Below, piece by piece: positions 35,473-45,900 of a stretch of DNA of 64,000 nt; the first letter of the stretch is position 1, and the number at the start of each line of letters is the position of its first letter. Origin of the DNA: Streptomyces sp. MST-110588 (GTDB taxonomy: Bacteria; Actinomycetota; Actinomycetes; Streptomycetales; Streptomycetaceae). Position numbers and translations under genes: made by a program. The notes below the pieces were generated by a model that was not told the origin of the DNA, ran no database searches, and saw nothing but the letters and a program-made list of their open reading frames with translations. The stretch covers positions 186,001-250,000 of the forward strand of contig NZ_CP074380.1 in assembly GCF_022695595.1 (NCBI RefSeq). The letters run 5' to 3'.

Positions 35473-37981
35473 TCATCCGCGTGGCTGAGGGTCGTCTAAC
35501 TTGAAGGTCCTCATTCGTGTCGCGATCTGGCTGAAGCGGGGCATGCCGAGATCGATCACTTGGCGTTGACGGACTTGCTCTGCATCGAGCTGGGTGAGCT
35601 TCTCCTCTGCGCCGACGAGGCTGACCTGGAGGCCCTCGACTTCGCCCAGCCATCCTTCCCGCTCCGCCTCGGCGATCCGGGGCGTTCAGGTTGTCGCGGA
35701 TGTCGATCAGCCGTGACCGCTGGGCTGGATCAGGCCGGAGGAGCGAGCATCTGACACAAGCGTGCTCATGGATGCAGGGGGATCCGAAGGCGCGTGCGCA
35801 GGTGCCGATGGACACCTTCCGCTTCTCGAAGTGCGCGAGGAAGGAGTCCCACTCCTCCTCTGTCGGGATCCGGTACTCCTCGCCGGGGCGGCAGGCCCGT
35901 CGGCGGGCGATGAACGCCCGGTGGGCCTCGATCGTCTCGGCAGGGTAGACCGCCTTGTATCCGATCGTGGTGTCGATGCTCTTGTGACCGCAGATGACCT
36001 GGGCAATATGCGGGGGCAGTCCGTTCATGATGGCATCGGTGACGAAGATCCTTCGAAAGTCGTGGGGAGAGAAGGACAGTGACTCACCTTCGGCGTTGGT
36101 CAGCCCGGTCGCGGCCAGCGCATTGATCAGCAGCTTGCGGATCGCGGTCGGTGTGAAAGCGCGGCGCTCGGAGCCGATGCCGCGCTGGAACAGCAGCGGC
36201 ATCGGCGGGTTCCAGACCTTCTCACGGACGTCATAGGCGGCCACCAGCGGAACCATCCCGCCGGAGCCACGCAGTCGGCTGATGATGGCGCTGAGGACGT
36301 CGGCGAGTTCCGGGCTGACCAGCAGGAGTCGCTCGGTGTCGGTCTTGGACGGGGCGATCTGCAGCAGCGGGACGACCTCGCCGGTGGACGGGAGCTGGTA
36401 CTGGGTGACGCTGTGGTGCGTGAGTTCTAGAAGTTCCTCGTTGCGAACGCCGGTCAGGCGCAGGACCTCGATCGCTGCGAACGCCCAGAAGGCTTCCTCT
36501 TCTTCATAGGACAGGTTCCGACGGCGCCCGCTGGAAGTCTCCTCGGCCCACGTGAGGTGGCCTGCGGCCTTGGGAACGATGGCTCTGCGCAGGACCCCGC
36601 CGGTGCCGGGGATCAGTTCTCCGGGCTCGGTGTCTCCCGCCGCTTGGAGCAGGCCGGCGGCTTCGCGGCGCCGCCGGTCGGTGGTGCTGACCAGGATGAG
36701 GAGGACAGGCAGCCGCTCACGGGTGCGCTGATCCATCCGAGCTTTGCGCCTCTTGCATTCCTTTGCCTTGTGGATCTCGTCGTCGCTGATCGGACAGGGC
36801 ACGGCCCATGGCCCCCAACGGGCCGGTTCCTCGGCTGCCCATTGCGCGATGTCGAGGTAGAACGCTCGGACGCGAATGAGTTCGTCCTTGGCGTTGAGTC
36901 GCGGGCTGGAGACCTCGACGCTCTTGCCGTCGGCGCCGACGACGGTGCGCTTCTTGACCTTCAGATCGTCCTTCCAGGCGCGAGCCACCGCAGGAGGCAG
37001 CCGCAGTGTGTCGATTCCCGGCGCCAGAGCTTCGATTCGGGCCCAGAACAGGCCCGCGAGCGTGCGCGAGATCGCGTCCAGGCTGGCGAAGTCCAGCGAT
37101 GGTTGGCGCTCGCGCAGATAGTCCACGATCACGTCGCGTACCGGTTGGCACTGGATCCGGTAGCGGTCCACCAGCTCTTCGATGCTCAACTGGCCCAGGG
37201 CGAGCCCGAAGACACGAATCGTGGCCGGGGCATCCTCGGGGAAGATGCCCATGGCCCGCAGCCGCAGGTAGAAGTCGACCTTCTTCTGTCCGCCGCGGGC
37301 GTGCACCTGGCGCTGGGTATCGACGAGCTCCACGCAGTCGCCGACGGTGATGTCGCCGATCCGTCCGCCCTTGCAGGCCAGCAGGGTGGCGATCCGCGTC
37401 GCGGCGATCTGCGCATCCTTGCGCGAGCTCGCTGGCCCGGCGGCGGCCAGCTGGTGCAGGCGCGCGAATCCGTCCGGGTCTCGGACTTCGGCCATCACGG
37501 AGGCGAGATACCGGTGCGTGCGGGTGAGCATCCAGGGCAGAGCAGGACGGATGACGTCTCCGCAGATCAGCATGAGCAGCCCGGAGGTCAGGTCTTCCCG
37601 GTCATGCGACGGTGTGGGCCCGCGCTCGTTCAGCCACCGCTGTGGGAGTTCCGCCCAGGCGGCTCCGCACAAGTTCTCGGCCCCCGTGGCCATCCAGCGC
37701 TGCTGCCAGGTTTCCCCGGGTTGGCTCGACAGCCAGTGCAGCAGCTTGGTCACCCCACGGCGGCGTCCGGCTCGGGTGCCGTTCGCCGCCGGAAGGAACG
37801 GCGGCGCCGTCAGGCGTCGCAGCGTCTCCTCAGACGACTGCGCGGTCTGGGGCCACACCCGTTCCACGGTCCGGGCCGGGAACTGCTCCCGCAGCCGGCT
37901 GTTCCGCGCCTGGGCCTGCTCCGCAGTCGCGTTCGTGATCTCCAACGGCTTGCGCGTCACGTGCTTCACGATGGCTGTCAT
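35473..37981 (-). CDS. Large tyrosine recombinase (TnpB-like), inner element, frameshifted at the end
   Basis: About 835 aa. ATG 37981 (MTAIVKHVTRKPLEITNATA) overlaps the stop of the upstream recombinase by four bases. Catalytic parts: LRLTGVRNEELLELTHHSV (Arg I), SFSPHDFRRIFVTDAIMNG (HxxR) and IAQVICGHKSIDTTIGYKAV (His and Tyr). A zinc-finger-like tail follows: GTCARAFGSPCIHEHACVRCS. Near 35679-35682 a CCCC run (minus strand) shifts the frame. In the corrected frame the end reads ARIAEAEREGWLGEVEGLQV and VIDLGMPRFSQ, then a stop at 35473. Uncorrected, the frame runs on across the opposite-strand methyltransferase. The corrected tail contains a TTA codon. Confidence 0.85.
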
Positions 37982-39219
37982 GACGAGCGCCCGAACAGGA
38001 CGTCCAGCGACGCCGGGCCGTAGCCCGGTGGCGGCGGCGAAGGCATCGGCTGAATGTTCTTGCGGGCTTGACGTGCGTGGTGAGCCAGCACGCCAGCTAC
38101 GACCTCGTCCTTGTGCGGCGTCAGATATACCTCTGTGGCGGACAGGTGAGCGTGTCCGAGTACCCACTGCACGTCGGACAGCGTCAGCTTCGGGTCGCGC
38201 ACCATGCGGGCGGCCGCGCTGTGCCGCAGGTCGTGAAGGGTCCAGTCGGCGCCGAGGGAGGCGTTGACGCGCTCGAACATCCGGTGGGCACCGTGATAGG
38301 TCAGGGGCCGGATCGGGTCTCGCCGTGTCCACCACACCGGCTGGGTGCGGCCTCGCGCAACCTGGCCTTGTACCTCCTGCTGGTAGAGGCGCAGCCATAC
38401 GAATGCGTCCGCCGATGCCGGCACCTGCTGGACCGCCTGCGAGCCCTTGCGCACCACACTGATCAACTGCTGGCCGGGGTCGACATCGCGCTGCCGCATG
38501 CCGATCAGTTCCGAAGCCCGCACCCCGGTGGAGATCCAGAAGGCGACCAAGGCCCGGTCGCGGTTGGAGGGCAACGCCGCGAACAGCTTGTTGAGCCATG
38601 CTTCCGGAATCGAGCGCGGGATCCGCCGCGGCAGGCTCGGCCGGTAGCGGCCCACCCGCTCGGGCCTCCAGCCGTCCATCGGATTGTGGTGCGCGTGAGC
38701 CCGCCCAGAGCGGCGGGACAGATCCAGCGGGAACGGGTTGAGCAGCGGACCGGTCCCCGCATCGCGGTGCACATCGTAGAACCGCCGCAGGACCGTCTCG
38801 CTATGCACGACGGTGGCCGGAGCGTACCCGGATCCGGTCGATGGCTTCCCGGTCACCGGGTTCGCGGCACTGGCTCCCCGTACCGCCTGCGGCCCCTGGG
38901 CCTTGACCTTCCTGGGTTTGACAGTCTCCTGGATCCAGCAGCTGAAGTCCCGGGCCTCCCGACGGGTCGCCCGATCCCAGGGAACGTCCACGGCCCGCAG
39001 GAACCGCCACCACCGCAACAGATCCATCCCGTAGGAACGAACCGTCGACGGCGCTTTCCCAGCCGCCAGCAACTCCTGGAAGTAGACGGCGACCGCCTCG
39101 ACGGCCGCTCCGTCGGGATCGATCAGCCGATACGGCTCGTACCGGTCGCCGGTCTCCACCAGCCGACCCCACCGGGGAACCACCAGAGCTGCCAAATCCC
39201 GTCGGGGAGCATCGTTCAT
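37978..39219 (-). CDS. Tyrosine recombinase (TnpA-like), inner element
   Basis: 413 aa from ATG 39219 (MNDAPRRDLAALVVPRWGRL). The N-terminal core-binding domain has EAVAVYFQELLAAGKAPSTVRSYGMDLLRWW. The catalytic domain has WISTGVRASELIGM (Arg I), WTLHDLRHSAAARM (HxxR), VLGHAHLSATEVYLTP (His and nucleophilic Tyr) and a C-terminal basic/proline tail. It is translationally coupled to the large recombinase, as in Tn554 tnpA-tnpB. No excisionase-like gene is present. Confidence 0.9.
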   Translation of the reverse strand: MNDAPRRDLAALVVPRWGRLVETGDRYEPYRLIDPDGAAVEAVAVYFQELLAAGKAPSTVRSYGMDLLRWWRFLRAVDVPWDRATRREARDFSCWIQETVKPRKVKAQGPQAVRGASAANPVTGKPSTGSGYAPATVVHSETVLRRFYDVHRDAGTGPLLNPFPLDLSRRSGRAHAHHNPMDGWRPERVGRYRPSLPRRIPRSIPEAWLNKLFAALPSNRDRALVAFWISTGVRASELIGMRQRDVDPGQQLISVVRKGSQAVQQVPASADAFVWLRLYQQEVQGQVARGRTQPVWWTRRDPIRPLTYHGAHRMFERVNASLGADWTLHDLRHSAAARMVRDPKLTLSDVQWVLGHAHLSATEVYLTPHKDEVVAGVLAHHARQARKNIQPMPSPPPPGYGPASLDVLFGRSS

Positions 39220-39259
39220 CACGACCGGTGAACGTAGTGCCCAATGACTCCATCCGCCC

Positions 39260-39292
39260 ACTGAACTGGGCAATCTCCAGGCTTCGTTCAGT
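39260..39292. repeat. Inverted ACTGAAC / GTTCAGT pair at the inner element's right end
   Basis: ACTGAAC (39260-39266) and its exact complement GTTCAGT (39286-39292) lie 19 nt apart, within 45 bp of the inferred junction at 39301. The hexamer CTGAAC is also found at 34691-34696, 6 bp inside the left junction. The pair is a candidate core or arm site for the recombinases. Confidence 0.5.
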
Positions 39293-39301
39293 CAACGGGG
39301 C

Positions 39302-41507
39302 GTGTTCGTGCTGACAGGGGGTGCCGTAGGGGCGTCTGCAGGAGCCGAGTTCGACCTTGCGTCGGTCGAAGTGCTCCTCGAACTCCCCCATTCCTGGTCC
39401 GTCGTGTCGCGGTACTCGCCCTCAGGTCGAATCTGGCGGCGGTGGTGCAGATGCTCCTGGTAGTGGCGGACGACGTCCTCGTCGAAGACCGCGACGTAAC
39501 CACGGGTGGTCTGGATGTTGAGGTGACCCAACAGGGCCGCTCCGATGTGGATCGGCAGGCCGCTGTTGACGAGTTCGGTGGCGAAGATCCTTCGGAAGTC
39601 GTGCGGGGTGAACTTCAATCCGCGAAAGCCGGGATGGACTTCGGCAAGGGCGTGGCCGCGCCGACTGATCATCTCTTGGATGGTGCCGGTGCAGAACACG
39701 GCGGGCGTGGTGCCGTTCTGCCGTTGGAAGAGGAAAGGCATGGGTGCGCTCCACTCCTTGTCGTGCGGGTCGTACCGACTGACGAGGGGGATCGGGCGGC
39801 CTGTGCGGGTGTGCCGGCGGATGATGGATGCGATGACGTGGAAGAGTTCGGCGGACATCGGAATCACGCGTTCGCGGTCGGTCTTCGATGGTGCGATCAC
39901 CAGCAGTGCGATGACCTCTCCGTTTGCCCGCTGGTATTGCCGAACGCTGAGGTGGGTGAGCTCGATGAGTTCTTCCACCCGCACTCCGGAGTGCCGCAGG
40001 GTCTCGACTGCGGCCCACTCCCAGAAGGCTGTTTCTTCGTCGGTTCCGATGTGGATGATCTGGCCGCTGGTCTCTTCGATGACGCGGGTCGGGACCGCGT
40101 CGCCGTGGCGGAGGAGCTTGCGGTCGGCTTCGGTGATGACGCGGCGGTAGTCGGTCCCGTCATGGGTGAAGACTTCTCCGTCCGCTGCCTTGTTGGCCCG
40201 CTCCAGCAGCAGGCGGGCACGGTCGTAGCGCGTCTCACGTGGTCGACCAGGGCGGGCAGCAGGGGCTGGCGCTGACGGGTGCGGTTGGCTGAGCGTTCGT
40301 TGATCCGACGGCGGCGAGTGCCGAGGCCGTGGAGTTCGCTGGGGGGAACAGGACAAGGGGCGACCCACGCTGCCCAGCGTTCCGGTTCCTCGGCGGCCCA
40401 GGTGTGCAGGTCGAAGTAGAAGCTTCGGACGGCGATGATGATGCTGTCCTGGCCGGCACGAGGCTTGCCGTTGTCCTTGACGGTGATCATCTGCCGCCAG
40501 GTCGCGTAGTGCTCGGGGGAGATCCGCAGATCAGCTTGGTTGGGGTTGACGCGCTCGATCTTCTCCCAGAAGTGGTGGGCGACCAGCAAGACGAGGTTCT
40601 TCAGCGTGGAGTAGTCGGTGTCGGCCCGGCGACGCGTGAAGTAGTCGATCAGCAGAGCCCGCACCGCCTGATTGCGGATGGGGTACTGGGCGACCATCTC
40701 CTCGACGGTGCGTTGGCCCCGCATCAGAGCGGCTCGGAGCGTGGGCGGCGTGGCGGGCGGGAAGTGCCCCATGGCATGCAGGACGTTCCACATCCCTTGG
40801 CCGACCAGCCGGTTCGCCACCTTGTTCCCCGGCTGCAGGACGCTGCGGGCCCGGCGGTTTTCCTGAGTGAAATGCAGCACCGCTGCCGGAGTCACATCGC
40901 TCAGTGCCACTCCCTGGACCGCTAGGAGGGTGCACAGCTCGGCCATGGCCTCTCGACGGTGGACGTGCCGCATCGGTTGCGCCTGAACCTGTGCGGCGTA
41001 CTTGTCCAGGAGCGGGTCGTCCTGGGCGGCGACGAACATCGGCGCGAAGTTGTGCAACACGTTGCGCCGGAAGGTGACAAGGGTCGGTTGGATGACGCGC
41101 AGGCAGTAGAGCGCCCGCACCCCCGGGGTGATGGCCACGCCCGTGGAGCGTCGAGTTCCGAGCGTGTTCGCGGCGACCTGTCCCCGTCCGATGGGGCTGG
41201 CATCCCATCGCTCCTGCCATGTCTGACCGGTAAAGTCACGCAGGTACTGCAAGACACATTCGGTGGCCTGCGCTCGCTGGGATCGGGTCACCTTGTCCGC
41301 GTCCATCCAGACTGTGGCGGCAAGTCGGGAGATGTGAGCGGCGGAGGCGGAGGCGAGCTCGCCGTGCGGGCGTGGCGGTGCAGCAGCGACGGCTGGTTCG
41401 GGCGTGATGGTTCCTCCGACGAATCGGCTGGCGAAGTCCAGACCTTCGGCAACCGGGCCATGCCGTCGGCTGGCCCCCGTGGTGGTGCTGAGACGGGATT
41501 TAGGCAC
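39302..41507 (-). pseudogene. Large tyrosine recombinase (TnpB-like) of the outer module, truncated by insertion and frameshifted
   Basis: GTG 41507 (MPKSRLSTTTGASRRHGPVA) overlaps recA2 by eight bases. The catalytic parts are HSGVRVEELIELTHLSV, TPHDFRRIFATELVNSGLPI and GAALLGHLNIQTTRGYVAVF. The frame breaks near 40237 (after LVDHV; the corrected frame is ETRYDRARLLLERANK) and near 39385-39389 in a five-base homopolymer (corrected EFEEHFDRRKVELGSC). It then reads YGTPCQHEHA and abruptly becomes unrelated at 39301. The lost C-terminus is at 34441-34685. Independent of the possible sequencing indels, the insertion has cut the gene in two. Confidence 0.82.
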
Positions 41508-42696
41508 CGAACACCGCCGCGATGTCGTCGGCGTTGTAGCCGGTGGGGTAGCTCCGTTCGACGCGCGGAGTGTTGTAGTGCTCGGTGAGCTTGTCGAAAA
41601 GCTCCTCGACGCGCACCGTCAGGTAGCGGCTGGTGGTCTGGATGTTGGTGTGCCGCAGGATGGCTTGCACCTCGGGCAGCGTGAGCTTGCCGCCGTTGGC
41701 CATACGGCTCGCGGCGGTGTGCCGCAGGTCGTGCAGCGTCCAGTTGGTGCCCAACACCTCGTTGACGCGCTGCATGATGCGCCGCATCGCCCAGTAGGAC
41801 AAGGGCCGGTCTGCCCCTCGGCGAGCCCGCCACAGGGGCTCGTCCGCGGGCGGGGTACCGATCTCGTCGAGGTAGCGGGCCAACCGCACGAACGCCTGAG
41901 GCGAGGCCGGAATAGGCTGACGCTCCCGCGACCCCTTCGAGATCACGTAGACGCGCTGGCCAGCCCAGTCCAGATCACCGATGCCGACGCCGAGCAATTC
42001 CTCGGCACGGGCCCCGCTGGAGACGTAGAACTCCAGCAGGGCGCGGTCGCGCTCGCATCCCATGCGCTCGAACAGCTCGTCCCACAAGTGATCGGGGATC
42101 GACCGCGGCGGCCGGTCTGCCACCTTCTGGTGCAGCCGGGCCCGGCCCAGTACCGGCCTCAGTTCCAGCGGACTGCGATGGGCCAGGACGCGGCGCCGCT
42201 GCGGGGAAACCGGGACCGGGTTGGTGACCGGGCCGTTGCCCTGGTGCGCGTGGAACTCGTAGAACCCGCTGACCACCGACAGCGCGTGGTTGATCGTCCG
42301 CGGCGCGTAGCCGGCACGCAGGACCGGCTTCCCAGTGCGCAGGTTCACCGAGCCCGGAGCCGGGCCACCAGCCGACTTGCGCTGTCGTTGAGGGTTCGGC
42401 GCGGTCCGCAGCCACCCGGCCAGCACCGCGGTCTCGGCCTCGGTCGCCTTCTCCCAACCGACCCCGAGCAGCCACAGCAGGCGGAACCAGCGCAGCAGCC
42501 CGTACCCGTAGCTGCGGACCGTCAGCGGGCTGCTGTCGTGCAGGGCCAGGTCCCGCAGGTACGCCGTGGCCGGTTCAATCTCGTCGTCGTACCCGTTGAG
42601 CACGATGTACGGAGGGTGCACCCTCCTCGCCGGAACTACCGTCCCGACACGGGGGATGTCCGCTCGCCCCTCCATCAGCTCACGCCGCAGGTCCAC
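41500..42696 (-). CDS. Tyrosine recombinase (TnpA-like), outer module
   Basis: 398 aa from GTG 42696 (VDLRRELMEGRADIPRVGTV), chosen because GAGGAG lies just upstream; the longer ORF upstream looks non-coding. Core-binding: ATAYLRDLALHDSSPLTVRSYGYGLLRWFR. Catalytic: VSSGARAEELLGV (Arg I), WTLHDLRHTAASRM (HxxR) and ILRHTNIQTTSRYLTVRVE (His and Tyr). It resembles the inner TnpA-like protein in order and motifs but is clearly diverged, so the two modules are not recent copies of each other. Confidence 0.9.
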   Translation of the reverse strand: MDLRRELMEGRADIPRVGTVVPARRVHPPYIVLNGYDDEIEPATAYLRDLALHDSSPLTVRSYGYGLLRWFRLLWLLGVGWEKATEAETAVLAGWLRTAPNPQRQRKSAGGPAPGSVNLRTGKPVLRAGYAPRTINHALSVVSGFYEFHAHQGNGPVTNPVPVSPQRRRVLAHRSPLELRPVLGRARLHQKVADRPPRSIPDHLWDELFERMGCERDRALLEFYVSSGARAEELLGVGIGDLDWAGQRVYVISKGSRERQPIPASPQAFVRLARYLDEIGTPPADEPLWRARRGADRPLSYWAMRRIMQRVNEVLGTNWTLHDLRHTAASRMANGGKLTLPEVQAILRHTNIQTTSRYLTVRVEELFDKLTEHYNTPRVERSYPTGYNADDIAAVFGA

Positions 42697-42933
42697 TTGC
42701 TCTCTCCTCGTTGAACTCGGGTACCAACACCGAGACCAACGAGGAGACGTAGTGCAGATAACTGTGCAGATGTCGCAATCCACACCGAGCCAGAGGGCCT
42801 TCACTCATTTCAAGGTCCCCACACCGAGACCTGCGTCGCCAACCTCCGTGGACAGAACACCTTGTGCGCCGCAGGATGCCGTATGCCGCTCGATCATGCA
42901 GAGCACATAGATGTAAAGTCCATTAATCTTGCT
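42697..42933. repeat. Right flank of the outer module with three ACACCGAG repeats
   Basis: This 237-bp gap holds direct repeats of (A/C)ACACCGAG at about 42725-42733, 42781-42788 and 42820-42827, the first and third extended to ACACCGAGACC. Their position beside recA2 suggests recombinase arm sites. The segment also contains the AT-rich leader of the next gene (TAGATGTAAAGTCCATTAA, 42908-42926), unusual for this GC-rich region. Confidence 0.45.
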
Positions 42934-45900
42934 GTGGTGAACGTAAAGAAACACCTCACCGGCGCACTGGCCCGGCTGCGTCTGGTTACCAGACCCAGGG
43001 CGGCACTGGTGACGCTATCGATTCTGGGCACGGCACTCGTCGTGGCACCAGGAGCTTCCCCCGCTGCCGCGGCGCCGTTGCGGCAGACGTCAATCATCAC
43101 AAACAACATCCAGGGCGAGGACGACGCGACGGCCAGCAAGTGGTCCTCGCAGGTCCAGGGCTACGCCAGGTCCGCCGAGATCGTCCTGATCCAGGAAGCC
43201 GGGCCCCAGGGCCCGAGCCACGCCACCCACCAGCCGGACGTCACCACCGCGGACGGTGACACCGTCCGGCACTCGACCTGGCAACCGTTCAGCAGCCGGC
43301 TGCAGCCCAGCCCGTACCACGTCTTCTTCATCCAGACCGACGACAACGGCGGCCGGGGCCAAGGCGGCCGGGTGAACCTGGCGACCATCACCCATGACCA
43401 GCCCGACGAGGTACGCGTCGTCACCAATCCGGTCCAGCGGGGCCGGGCCGCGCTGGGGGTCCGGTTCGGAGACGACTGGTACTTCAACGTGCACGGCCTG
43501 TCGGGCGGCGGCGGTGACTCCAACACCCTGCTGACGGCGATCCGCGACTCCGTCCGCTCCTGGGGCGCGCAGTACCGCTGGACGGCCGGCGGCGACTTCA
43601 ACGTCGAACCGCGGACGCTGCAACGCCGGGGCGCCTTCCCGGTCGGCGCCCGCGTCTACAACTCCGGACTTCCCACCCATCAGAGCGGCAACGAACTGGA
43701 CTACTTCGTCAGCTCCGACACGAATGCCGGCGATGCCACCGCGAGCCGTATGAACGGAGGCAGCAGCGACCACTACCCCGTGTGGTGGAACGGCATGCGG
43801 GCGGCGGCGGAACCGCCCGAGCTGAAGGTGATGCCGCTGGGCGACTCGACCTTCGGCACCGCCGAGAAGATCGGCTATGGCGCCACCCTGGCCGGCTCGC
43901 TCTATGCCCTGATCACGCTCGTCTCCAAGAAGCGGGACGTTCCGGTGGACTTCGTCGGCTCCGGCTCCACGGGGCAGAAGGGGGTCCCGGCCTACGAGGG
44001 CGCTCCCGGCGAGCAGATCAGCGCCATCGCCAAGCGGTCCACGACCGCCCTGCCGAAGTACCGGCCCAACATCGTGACGCTGCAGGCCGGCACGTACGAC
44101 ATGCGGGACGGCAAGCAGGACGGCGCCGCGCAGCGGCTGAAGGACCTGGTCGACCAGATCGAGAAGGACAACCCGGGCACGGTCGTGGCACTCGCCACCC
44201 TGGGTCCCGCCACCGACCCCGTCGTCCAGGCCCGGATCACCGCCTACAACGCCGAGATCCGCAAGATGGTCGGCGCCTGGCAGAGCGCGGGACGGCACGT
44301 CGTCCTGGCCGACACCGGCGCCATGACCACCGAGGACCTGTCCGGTGACGGACTGACGCCGAACGACTCCGGCAACAAGAAGATCGCCGAGGCGTTCGAG
44401 GACGCCATCCGCTGGGCCCTCGTCATGGACTGGGTCACGGAACCACGAGCCGGCGACGGCGGCAGCACCGGCGGCAGCACGGACGACGGCTTCGGCCAGC
44501 AGATCGCGGTGGCCGCCTACACCAGCCCCGTCGGTGACCCCAAGGCGTGGGACCGGATGACCCGTGCCTCCTCGGACAAGATGAGCGTGCTGGTCGCCAA
44601 TGTCCTCAACGGCCCCGGCTCCCAGCCCGTCGAGGAATGGCGCAAGGTCATCGACCGGGCGCATGCCTCCGGCAAGCGGATCCTGGGCTACGTGGACACC
44701 GGCTACTTCGGCCGGGCGGACAACCGCCGCACCCGGCTCGGCTCGCTCGAACCGGCCGACTGGGTCGCCCAGATCGAGCAGGATGTCAACACCTGGTACA
44801 AGCTCTACGGCTCCAGCATCGACGGCATCTTCTTCGACGACGGCTTCAACGAGTGCGGCACCAACAACGAGTTCCCCGCCCTCTACAGCGAGGTCAACGA
44901 CTACGTCAAGGGCATGCACCGCGGTGCGCTGACGGTGCTGAACCCCGGCACCATCGTGCCCCAGTGCTACGAGGGCAGCGCCGACATCCTGCTGACCTAC
45001 GAGGGCAGCTATGCCGGCTACTTCGGCAAGGCCGACAACCCCGAGCTGAACTACAAGCCACTGGGCTGGACGCCCAAGAGCTCCTCGGAGATCTGGCACA
45101 TCATCTACGACGTCCCCGCCGACGGCATCGACCGCACGGCCAAGGCCTCCCGGGAACGCGGCGCCGGATACATACAGATCACCGATGACGTCATGCCCAA
45201 CCCCTATGACCAGCAGCCCAGCGCCGACTACCTGACCGCGCTGCAGGCCGCCGTCCCCGGGGGCACGCCCAGGGCGGCGACGAAGGACTATCCCCGCCCC
45301 GTCGGCCCCGCCCCCGCGGCCCCCGGCGCCCTGCAGGCCACCGGCACCGACTACAGCTCCACCACCCTGGACTGGCAACCGGTCGCCGACGCCACCCACT
45401 ACGTGGTCCGCGTCAACGGCGGCATCGCGGCGGTCCTGCCCTCCTCCATGCACAAGACGACCCTGGGCGGGCTGGAACCCGGCGGCACCTCCTACACCCT
45501 GTCCGTCAACGCGCAGAACTCCCACGGCCAGGAATCGGCGGCCAGCAACAGCGTCACGGTCAAGACCAAGTCCCTGCCCGGCGGCCGAACCGTCGGCAAC
45601 GTCAAGATCGGCGCCACAGCGGACTCCACCACCGTGTCAGCGGACTTCTACGTCCCCTACTCCTTCCGCCGCATCTACATCTGGACGGACGAAGCCCACG
45701 GCAACGACAAGCGGTGCTGGCCCATCAACTACAGCCAATGGGGCTACGTCTGCGCCGCGTACATGCTGGAGAACAACACCCTGATGGCCTACACCGGCAC
45801 CCACGGCGAATGGTCCTGGTCATCACCCCTGGGAAGTGCGGCCCCCACCGTCGACGGCTACACCTACACCTGGAAACTCCCGATCGGAACCGCCAAGGCC

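Larger units (their letters stand above)
34686..39301. mobile_element. Inner two-recombinase element with methyltransferase cargo
   Basis: About 4.6 kb inserted into recB2 at a GC dinucleotide (34685-34686 on one side, 39300-39301 on the other). Joining the flanks restores an uninterrupted HEHACIRC reading frame, so there is no obvious target duplication longer than two bases. It contains a methyltransferase (plus) and two coupled tyrosine recombinases (minus). CTGAAC motifs occur near both ends (34691-34696; 39261-39266 and its complement at 39286-39291), possible recombinase-binding sites. Confidence 0.72.
34441..42696. mobile_element. Outer two-recombinase (Tn554-like) module, interrupted
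   Basis: The module consists of recA2 (41500-42696), recB2 (39302-41507 plus 34441-34685) and the inner element that splits recB2. Without the inner element it would be only about 3.8 kb and contain just the two coupled recombinases. Exact ends are not determined. The right end is probably within 42697-42840, where three copies of an ACACCGAG-type repeat occur. The left end is between folD (34381) and 34441. Confidence 0.6.

Noticed and set aside
34808..38599. 1263-codon minus-strand frame as one giant protein
   Set aside because: Its N-terminal part is out of frame with the TnpA-like gene and its C-terminal part runs over the methyltransferase after an indel. Only 35473-37981 is a real gene.
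33515..42696. tRNA-type integration site for the recombinase elements
   Set aside because: No tRNA gene is visible on either flank. Tn554-like elements do not require one, and the inner element clearly targeted a coding sequence.
43090..45525. 811-codon open frame on the minus strand
   Set aside because: It lies entirely opposite the CdtB/spherulin-4 fusion, whose domains are recognisable. The minus frame is Gly/Val/Asp-rich without motifs, as expected opposite a high-GC gene.
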